A stretch of 25,681 nucleotides of DNA from Rhodocollybia butyracea (Eukaryota; Basidiomycota; Agaricomycetes; Agaricales; Omphalotaceae), in contig JADNRY010000804.1 in assembly GCA_015501585.1 (NCBI GenBank), positions 1 through 25,681 of the forward strand, read 5' to 3'. Below the pieces are notes generated by a model. That model saw only the letters and a program-made list of their open reading frames with translations, did not search any database and had not been told where the DNA came from. This document shows positions 11,127-17,933 of this stretch, piece by piece; positions within the stretch are counted from its first letter, which is position 1, and every line of letters starts with the position of its first letter. Position numbers and translations under genes: made by a program.

Positions 11127-12323
11127 ATGCCTCCAAGAAAACCTCCTAGAATTCGGACAGTCTCTGAGACTCGGATCCAACCAACTGAGACCCCAAATCC
11201 TTTTGTGGCCAATGCTCAGTCATTTGTGCCTTACAACAATTCTGTGTCTGCGACCGGAAACCCTTGCCGACGTGGCTCGGGTGGATTCGGTCCTGCAACA
11301 GCTGTTCCAAATACTTCTGTCTCTACTGAGGCAGTTCTAGGTAACATCAACATCGATCAATACAACATTAAAGAAATCCCCAGTGCAAGTGGTCCTGCAC
11401 TAATCCTCACTCCTCGTTGTGGAAGAATCGCTCCGACTCCTCCTACTTCCTTCGCTGAACAGCTCCAAGGAGCTTTGTTCACAGGCAACCGGTCTCATAC
11501 TACAACCATGTCCGACCAGCCTCTGATCGTGGAGCAACCGGGAGAACCGGAGCCCAAAGGAGAAACCCATGGCTCAGTTCATGGTAACGACAATCCCAAC
11601 AATGGAGGTGGTGATGACCCGAATCCCGGTAGATAAGCTCGGTAATATTTGGATGATGGAGAATGAGCAGGTTCGAAAATACAACACCCGATTCAACACG
11701 CTGGCGGCAATGACAGGATGGGATGACGTCGCCCTTAAGTGGGCTTATCAGCGTGGTTTGGCGACTAGGATCAAGGATGAAATGGTTCATGGTCCAACAC
11801 GGCAATGCTTTCGGCATACCGCGCCAAAGTGCTTGAGATTGATAATCGGCACTGGCGGCGCGAAGAGGAACGTAAAAGAGAGGTTGCAAGTTCTTCCGGA
11901 GGTGGCTCCGGCGGTAAAACTTCCTCTCCGATGAAAAAGGGTTCTTTGAACTCTTCCTCTCAAAATAACTCTTCACAGAATTCCGGTTTTAACAAACCAA
12001 ACAACGCCCCCCAAGGCTCCGGGCAACAACTGAAAAAGCCTTGGAACAACAACAACAAATTGGGCCCTTCGGGTTCCGGTTTCAACAAATCTGCATCTTT
12101 GGTCAGTTCTGCACCGAAGCCTTATGCCAACCTTCTCGGCGCCAATGGACACCTCAAGCCTTCAGAAGTGGAATGCCGAAAGAAGGGCGGTTTGTGCATG
12201 ATTTGTGGTGGAAAGCATAAAGCGGAGAATTGTGATAAGAAGCGGTCCGGCGATTCTCTTGCCCGGGCCACTTTGACCAAGGAATCTGCGACTAATCCGA
12301 CCGATACCGGTTCGGAAAAATAG
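11127..12323 (+). pseudogene. Ty3/gypsy gag remnant with zinc knuckle
   Basis: The N-terminal segment (11127-11636, start MPPRKPPRIR) ends in a low-complexity N/G/D stretch and a stop. Coding resemblance resumes in another frame at about 11635 with ENEQVRKYNTRFNTLAA and TGWDDVALKWAYQRGL, which resembles the end of fungal gypsy capsid domains. The main part of the capsid domain is therefore missing between these blocks. A further frameshift near 11800 leads into VLEIDNRHWRREEE, a basic S/N/G-rich region, and a CCHC knuckle CMICGGKHKAENC (about 12199-12237) before the stop at 12321. Neighbouring protease continues the gag-pol order. Clearly non-functional. Confidence 0.75.
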
Positions 12324-12469
12324 TCCGCGGCTCCTGGACCCCGGTATGAAACGGGAGCTGCGTTGATCAGGTTTGTGCCTCTGGGGAAGTCTATCTCAAC
12401 GCGTCCGCTCTTTCCGATTATGAACAATCACTTACAATTTCTTTTCTACTGAATTCCTCTTCCCGAAGA

Positions 12470-13265
12470 TTCTGATGAATCTTCCACTCTTTTAAAGTTT
12501 ATTACTCTCGTAGACTCCGGTTCTACCGATTGTTTCCTTGATTCCCGTTATGTCAATTTAAACTCTATTCCAACCTCTTCGATTCCGCCGATCAATCTCC
12601 GACTTTTTGATGGTTCTCTTTCTCCAAAACCAATTTCCAAAGTTGCGACTTTGGAAGTTCGGTTTCCATCCGGCGAGCTGCTACCTCTGGCATTTTATGT
12701 CACTTCCTTGGACTCATCTTGTAAAGCTGTTTTAGGATACAGTTTCTTGTCCTGCTACAATCCGTTGATTGACTGGGTCACCAGAACTATTACTTTCCGT
12801 AACACCAAGCACCCTGTTTCCGCTCAGACGTCTTTGCTTTTTGGACCCGAGTTAGGACTGACAGCACCGGTTTCATCCACGAAACCACCTACTATCCCGA
12901 TTCGGCCGGCACCTTCTCCACCGACTCAAACTCGCTCTCGCCAACCTCGTCCTCTATCAGAGAGGTTTCCTTTTGAACCAATCTATTCCTACCCTTCAGT
13001 TGCGCAAATGGCTTCGCATTTAGAGACTGCTGAAGTTGATATCGCACTATTTGGCGCCGCCGCCTTCCATAAGGCTTGTCAAGATTCAGGTAGGGAACTG
13101 ACTCTTCTCCGGGTTATTGACCCCAAAGTATTGGCACACTATGCAGCATCTGGTCCTTCGGCCAGGAGTGCTTCTTCCGAGGCACTTCTGATCCCTGCAG
13201 ACTACCTTGACTTCGCCGACATTTTTGATGAAGTCGCGTCCAAGGTTCTTCCTGAACATTGTTCT
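12470..13265 (+). pseudogene. Ty3/gypsy protease and start of reverse transcriptase, truncated
   Basis: An aspartic-protease core LVDSGSTDCF sits at about 12507-12536 (Asp codon 12513-12515). It is followed by the usual retropepsin blocks: LRLFDGS, VRFPSG, FYVTSLDSSCKAVLGY and NPLIDW. A proline-rich linker then leads to YLDFADIFDEV and LPEH, the conserved entry to gypsy reverse transcriptase. Homology stops within a few residues, exactly where the LTR at 13266 begins. No polymerase, RNase H or integrase follows anywhere in the window. The open frame across 12651-13289 runs a few codons into that LTR. Confidence 0.8.
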
Positions 13266-13513
13266 TGTAACGCCTCCGCCTCTCCATAATCACCACTGAC
13301 CGTATCCGGTGCATCCTAGACGCCGCCGATAGACCAAACGGTCTATCTTATCATTCTATTTATTATTAATTATATAATAAATCCATTACTATAAGTATCG
13401 TACGATTACTTAAGAGTCTAGTCAGTCTTTTACACCGTCGTACACACAATAGTATCCTATTTGTCGTGTTCACCGGTGTTCTTAAGGACTTTGCCCATAG
13501 GGCGTGTTATACT
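13266..13513 (+). repeat. 5' LTR of the gag-only element
   Basis: Starts TGTAACGCC and aligns with 16337-16590 at roughly 96% over matched positions. It lacks about 7 bases at 13310-13312, where the 3' LTR has the second arm of a hairpin. The repeats stop matching after TTATACT. The 3' limit is uncertain by about 10 bp; the canonical CA end would fall at 16583 in the other copy. Confidence 0.8.
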
Positions 13514-13744
13514 TTTTTGAACATCAAAAAATTACTATTGTGTGAATAACACAAAGCTATTAGTTTAACAAGCTAAAAACAGTTATACTACCAAGTATAA
13601 CAACCACTATTCCAACTCACATCACAAGCTATACAAAACCCGCTCCATTTTCTGTCCCGCTATATCATTTGCTGTCTCAATGACCTCTTGAAATCAATCA
13701 GAGAAGTCATATCGGAGCGTGCGCAATCGCGCACCTTCCATTCA

Positions 13745-13760
13745 TGGTGACATGTCACCA
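13745..13760. repeat. 16-bp perfect palindrome near the start of the gag-like region
   Basis: TGGTGACA followed directly by TGTCACCA. A 6-bp hairpin (AGTCGC-ATCA-GCGACT) lies 14 bp further on. Confidence 0.85.
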
Positions 13761-14530
13761 CAATCAATCTATTCAGTCGCATCAGCGACTCATTCTGTGC
13801 ATGTGTCTGAAGGACGGCACTACAGGCAGGACAAAAGTCCACCTAAAGAACAGTTTATGACTATTCGTAAGAAACAGCCAACCCGAGAGGGTTTAAGTGA
13901 GATTTCTTCTGCACTACGAGATGTAGCGGCATCACTCGACAAGAGTACGCAAGTACTCAATTGTATTCTCAATATAACTGAGAAATGGGATGCATCTAGC
14001 ATCCAATCTAATGAAGAAAGATCTTCTTCATTGAGAAACAGCAATAGAATCACTATTGCTGCACCCACACCGAGACGGCTGCCGTCACACCACCGGTATT
14101 GCACAACGCAACACCATATATTCATACTGAGACAAACAACTCGGTACGCCAATGGCATGAGACTGTGCCCAAGGCACCGTCAGTCCAACAATCACTGTTG
14201 GACAAACAGTATTCACAAGGGATGACCAAGTCACCCCATCATGTTCCTGTATTTCGACAGGAATACGCACCAGTGTCAGTAACTACACTGACACCCATCA
14301 ACACATCCCACATGAGAAGGAGTCCCAATGTGGAGGCAGCATCTCAGACACTGCGAGGTCCCAGGCCATTACCTGTGACCAAATCCCACTCACCGCAAAG
14401 CGTGGTGAACATCAACAATGAACCGAAGTTACCTCATAACTTCAGTCAGGTAGTAGCGATACCACCACAGGAAAGTACAATGTACTTACCTACTGCAAGG
14501 CGCCAGTGGTACCCAATATTATTATTACAC

Positions 14531-14560
14531 CTCCAGTAGTTGTACTGAACACTACTGGAG
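14531..14560. repeat. Hairpin, 10-bp perfect stem
   Basis: CTCCAGTAGT pairs exactly with ACTACTGGAG across a 10-nt loop. It is inside the gag-like region. Confidence 0.85.
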
Positions 14561-16015
14561 ATCACTCCAGTATGGGACCGCAACACGGTACCCTTCCGGT
14601 AGTTCCTACTACCATATCCATCTCCCTGGCAACACAAAGTGTTGCCCATCCGGTAGTACACACTACCGTAAGACTGCCCAAATTGCCGCCCAGCAATGTG
14701 CCAGAGCCAAGTTCAATGCCAGTACCAACGGTATCGGCCAAGTTGCAACCACAGCCGCTTCCTTGGGAGTAGCTAAAGATTGGATGAGTCGCATAGCGAT
14801 TCAACGCCAACATAAACCAGTCTCCGAGATTTTGGATTCGCGCCATCTGGGCTTCCCGACCAAATGGTGGGATATAATGTCGACGGAATACCGGTTGATA
14901 AATTGACTACTCCCAGAGAAATCTGGGATCGATTTTACATTCCACCTGCTGAGTCCTTTCCAGGACCAAGCAATAATGCCGGAGCGAAAGCGCCTAGCAA
15001 AAAATCCGTGAAGGGGGAGGAAGCACAAGAGTGCTAAATCCAAAGCCGCAAATGCAGCCATGGTCGGATGAATCATCTGACTCTAGTGATACCGAGTCAA
15101 ATACTGACTCTTCGTCTGATGCCTCTTGGCTAGACAAATTTGCTACCCGTAAGGGTAAAATTACTCCTAATGAGCGCCGTAAAATACTGCGTTCACTTGC
15201 ATCTAAGATGCGAGAAACAACAGGTGACGACAAACGTCGTTCCCGATGGAAACACAAGGTACACAAAGTGTACCGAAAAACAAATTCAAGATAAGGTAGG
15301 GAATCCTATCCCTCCCATTGAGAGCCATAAAGCTCTTAAAGTTCCATCTCCGGATGTCGATGTCTTCGAGCGGTGGCTAATGTCACTTCTCCAATGGATG
15401 GTAGTCAACCGCATGTGCGGTGATGATTACGATGTTACATGGACTGCTGTGCTTGGCATGTTTCTAAAGGGCAAAGCCCTTGACTGGTATAATGACGAAG
15501 TCGCTGGTATACACCGCACTGTCCTTAAGTGGACATTTGAAGGCGCCATCATTGGTGTCTTTGATCGTTGCATTCAAGCAACGACCATTCATCAAGCTGC
15601 ACGGCAGTTTGACCTTATTGAGTATTCACCCGATACGGGTGTGAGGGATTATTATTCCTCACTTACACGATGGGCATCACGGATGCTCCAAACACCGGAT
15701 GATGCAACAATGCGGAAACGGTTCATTGAGGGATTACCCTTCAATATTATCAGGCAACTCACGAACGAGGGGATCGTTCCGGAGTATGCCAAATTAGAAG
15801 TGATGGTCAGAGCCGTCACACGCATTGAGGACCACACGGCCCTCACTAAATATTATGTCTCTTCTAGGAATAGAGACGATGAACTTGAATCATCAGAACA
15901 CCCGACGAGTCGAACACCGAGAACATTAAAAATGTTCTTGAGCCAATCGAGGAGGACACCTCCTTAAGTATCGGAAAGGATAAACCTTCCGAATGATTTA
16001 TTGGGTTATTCCGAC

Positions 16016-16041
16016 GCCCAGGTAATATGCCTTACCTGGGC
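16016..16041. repeat. Hairpin, 10-bp perfect stem
   Basis: GCCCAGGTAA pairs exactly with TTACCTGGGC across TATGCC. It lies after the last gag stop, so it is non-coding. Confidence 0.88.
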
Positions 16042-16141
16042 ATCACTACTTATCCTCAGCCTGGATTCTCACTGAGAATCCTCATTAAGAATACTCGGAA
16101 ACTTCCGAGTCTGCGCGTTGAACATTCGGACATTTCTGAAT

Positions 16142-16183
16142 CAAATCATACTCTAGTGGTACGCCCCACTACCGTTTGATTTG
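16142..16183. repeat. Two-level nested hairpin
   Basis: An outer stem CAAATCA (16142-16148) with TGATTTG (16177-16183) encloses an inner stem TAGTGG (16154-16159) with CCACTA (16166-16171). Both stems are perfect. Confidence 0.8.
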
Positions 16184-16324
16184 GACAAGTCCGAAAATCT
16201 GATGCGCCGCATCAATTAAATCCCGTACTTGATGCGGGAGCATTCTATGTTAAACCAAATTAGAAATGGTTTGGATGGTGATGATGTCATTACCATTTTC
16301 GATTCACATCCCTGATGTTAATCT

Positions 16325-16336
16325 GGTGGGGGAGGG
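16325..16336 (+). other. Polypurine tract of the gag-only element
   Basis: GGTGGGGGAGGG immediately precedes the 3' LTR start TGTAACGC. This is the expected site of plus-strand priming. Confidence 0.75.
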
Positions 16337-16590
16337 TGTAACGCTCCGCCTCTCCATAATCACCACTGACCGTATCCGGCGATACGGTCATCCTAGACAC
16401 CGCCGATAGACCAAACGGTCTATCTTATCTTTCTATTTATTATTAATTATATAATAAATCCGTTACTATAAGTATTGTACGATTACTTAAGAGTCTAGTT
16501 AGTCTTTTACACCGTCGTACACACAATAGTATCCTATTTGTCGTGTTCACTGGTGTTCCTAAGGACTTTGCCCATAGGGCGCATTATACT
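16337..16590 (+). repeat. 3' LTR of the gag-only element
   Basis: Partner of 13266-13513. It holds a 10-bp-stem hairpin at 16367-16390 that is broken in the 5' copy. Its end is uncertain: matching continues to 16590, while a canonical CA end would be at 16583. The membrane-gene coding sequence starts directly after. Confidence 0.8.
16367..16390. repeat. LTR hairpin, 10-bp stem, CGGC loop
   Basis: TGACCGTATC pairs exactly with GATACGGTCA. The 5' LTR keeps the first arm (13297-13306) but lacks most of the second. Confidence 0.85.
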
Positions 16591-16654
16591 GACTGTGTTC
16601 AGGCGCAAGGGCGCCTATCACTCTCGCCCCAAAACTGTATTAATGGTCATCGTG

Positions 16655-16662
16655 CTATTCAT
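16655..16662. repeat. Target-site duplication of the hAT MITE, left
   Basis: CTATTCAT, repeated exactly at 17277-17284. Removing the MITE and one copy restores the reading frame. Confidence 0.9.
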
Positions 16663-17276
16663 TAGTGCTGGGTATAGAACTGTGACTTATCATACCAGCC
16701 TGTATAATATATGTATCATACATATTGTACCTCAAGCCTCTGAGAAACCATGTATAATATGTATACAAGTCTGAGGGTGGTCTGAGCCCTCTGAGTACTC
16801 TAAGCATGGTCAAGTAGCCCGAGGATGCAATTTGCCAATGAAATATTCAAAAATCCCAGTACTTACTAGTGGTTCACTATTCAATGCTCAAAAAGGACGA
16901 GTAGGACAGGTTGAACAGCGCGGCACATTCATTTCTTGACAGTGATGCATTTGGCTTAGTTGGCAAAGTCATGGAGCAAATCTTGGATACTGACCTAGAC
17001 TGACCTGCCTTGACCTACCTCTGCGCGCGGGTTGACCTACCTTCCATAAGTTGAGCTAATCTCACCTAGAGATTGATAAGTTTGTCCGTGGGAGGCAAAC
17101 GGTATGTCATGGTAGCCATTCATTATTATTATACATGTATTATATGTATAATACCTCAAAAAAAATGCCTGCGGCGCTTGTATAATACTTATTATACCTT
17201 AATTACTTACAAGACACGGAGCCTCTTCTATCATACAGTATCATACCAAGCCAATTCAATATCATACCCAGCACTA
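16663..17276. mobile_element. hAT-type MITE, 614 bp
   Basis: Terminal inverted repeats TAGTGCTGGGTAT (16663-16675) and ATACCCAGCACTA (17264-17276) are perfect over 13 bp and flanked by an exact 8-bp duplication. An 8-bp duplication and a TAGTG start (YARNG consensus) are diagnostic of the hAT superfamily. TCATACC-type words recur near both ends (16688, 17240, 17262), as subterminal repeats do. The interior is AT-rich with repeated GTATAATA motifs and no transposase, so it must be mobilised in trans. It interrupts an exon of the membrane gene. Confidence 0.9.
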
Positions 17277-17284
17277 CTATTCAT
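17277..17284. repeat. Target-site duplication of the hAT MITE, right
   Basis: Second copy of CTATTCAT. Here it is read as Leu-Phe-Met with the following G. Confidence 0.9.
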
Positions 17285-17491
17285 GTTCCTGGTATCGACC
17301 ACCTTGTTTATACTCCACATATACCAGTTTGCAGTCCAAGTCAAAGGAATTTACCTCAAGAGTATGGTTAAGGGTCAGTCTCTAACTGAAAAAGGCGCAC
17401 CTTCAGCCGTCTTAAGTGACAAGGTAGATTTTGCAAGCGATATCCTTTTTGGATTTGAGGTTCATCAATCTTTTTCTTCAATTAATCCGTA

Positions 17492-17496
17492 TAGTC
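17492..17496. repeat. Target-site duplication of the copia element, left
   Basis: TAGTC, matching 22669-22673 on the other side. Confidence 0.85.
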
Positions 17497-17845
17497 TGTT
17501 GGATATTCGGTCCGCGGTATATGGCCGCCAGTATGTACAGCTCCAATACCAAGTAGATATCAGACCCAAGTTCTTATCATTTGTTTTAACTTTTATTTCA
17601 TTGATACGGATTTCTACTTATACTGTATGTATCGACGTTCCCTTCTTTTCCTCAGCCTTCATCACTTCTGGCTGAGGTATGTCTATTATACTTATGCTCT
17701 ATGTCCATTATGCTCATACTGTACCTATAGCTTAGTTGTACATCGTACTAACGTGTCTCTTAGGTATGGTAATATGATTAAGCCTTCATCCACTTCTGGC
17801 TGAGCTTAGTTGTACATCGTACTAACGTGTCTCTTAGTTCCAACA
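17497..17845 (+). repeat. 5' LTR of the copia element
   Basis: Starts TGTTGGATATTCGG and ends TTCCAACA. It has three extra single bases relative to the 3' LTR. Three of its four substitutions are CA where the 3' LTR has CG. Confidence 0.95.
17654..17837 (+). repeat. Duplicated LTR segment with and without a 54-nt intron-like insert (5' LTR)
   Basis: Block A (17654-17676) is followed by 54 nt starting GTATGT and ending CTATAG (17677-17730), then block B (17731-17763). After a 16-17-nt spacer, A (17781-17804) is joined directly to B (17805-17837). Block B also holds a perfect TACTAAC branch-site motif and CTCTTAG, so a longer 87-nt intron (17677-17763) is an alternative reading. Confidence 0.75.
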
Positions 17846-17857
17846 GGTTATGGGCCC
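17846..17857 (+). other. Probable primer-binding site (initiator tRNA-Met half)
   Basis: GGTTATGGGCCC directly follows the 5' LTR. It is the complement, with at most one difference, of the anticodon-stem region of initiator tRNA-Met. Copia-type elements use the 5' half of that tRNA as primer. Confidence 0.55.
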
Positions 17858-17933
17858 CCGAGTCCGCCTGATACAGCCAGCCTTATAGTGATTACCAGAA
17901 TTGAATCTTTTATCTTCTCTTCCTGCATAACCC

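Larger units (their letters stand above)
13719..15967 (+). pseudogene. Gag-like polyprotein of the gag-only element, frame broken
   Basis: The best block lies at about 15300-15967: PDVDVFERWLMSLLQWM, then LKGKALDWYNDEV, WTFEGAIIGVFDR and RWASRMLQTPD, with FIEGLP following. This matches the capsid region of Agaricomycete LTR retrotransposons. Upstream are a Q/K-rich segment (13719-14085), a P/T/V-rich segment (14099-14772) and an acidic S/D-rich segment (15031-15290). They lie in different frames, with changes near 14090, 14510, 14770-15030 and 15290. No CCHC knuckle or pol follows; 15968-16324 is non-coding. The frame breaks could be decay, or coding sequence constrained by the hairpins. Confidence 0.65.
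13538..16323. repeat. Dense array of short perfect hairpins across the element interior
   Basis: Inverted repeats follow one another about every 30-50 bp, each with its own sequence. Perfect stems of 8 or more (stem/loop): 13582-13601 (8/4), 14010-14032 (9/5), 14039-14061 (9/5), 14183-14203 (8/5), 14273-14294 (8/6), 14531-14560 (10/10), 14628-14646 (8/3), 15920-15938 (8/3), 16016-16041 (10/6), 16063-16081 (8/3). Seven-bp stems: 14244-14263, 14425-14443, 14651-14668, 14911-14928, 15258-15274, 15565-15584, 16093-16110. Six-bp stems include 13538-13554, 13719-13734, 13775-13790, 13943-13958, 13988-14004, 14473-14487, 14598-14613, 15467-15481, 15627-15641, 15773-15789, 15950-15964 and 16200-16214. 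G-T-wobble stems include 14786-14802, 15672-15688, 16124-16141 and 16275-16296. The array covers both gag-like and non-coding parts. It is not a tandem repeat and not a CRISPR array. Confidence 0.9.
13266..16590 (+). mobile_element. Gag-only, hairpin-dense LTR retroelement (non-autonomous)
   Basis: Two ~250-bp direct repeats starting TGTAACGC bound a 2.8-kb interior. A purine-rich tract (16325-16336) abuts the downstream repeat, fixing the plus orientation. The interior has gag-like coding only: no protease DSG, integrase, reverse transcriptase or RNase H motifs. That fits a non-autonomous TR-GAG-like element relying on a relative for enzymes. No primer-binding site was recognised after the 5' LTR. 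The flanks do not share a target duplication: the left flank is gypsy protease/RT, the right flank is the membrane gene. The interior is packed with short hairpins (separate entry). Confidence 0.8.

Noticed and set aside
11500..11976. 158-codon minus-strand gene in the gypsy gag region
   Set aside because: Shadow of the gag remnant; no motif, and it overlaps recognisable plus-strand gag blocks.
13538..16323. CRISPR or tandem repeat array
   Set aside because: The hairpins all differ in sequence and there is no common repeat unit or spacer spacing; the host is eukaryotic.
10429..16590. One single element from the gypsy leader to the 3' LTR
   Set aside because: The 10429 sequence does not match the LTRs at 13266 and 16337, and there are two separate gag regions of different families.
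16538..16774. A 78-codon independent gene
   Set aside because: It joins LTR, membrane-gene exon and MITE. Only the middle is genuine coding; the in-frame LTR start is noted as a finding.
17073..17675. A single 200-codon protein across MITE end, host exon and LTR
   Set aside because: It is a composite frame: residues come from the MITE, then the membrane-gene exon (real), then intron and LTR sequence.
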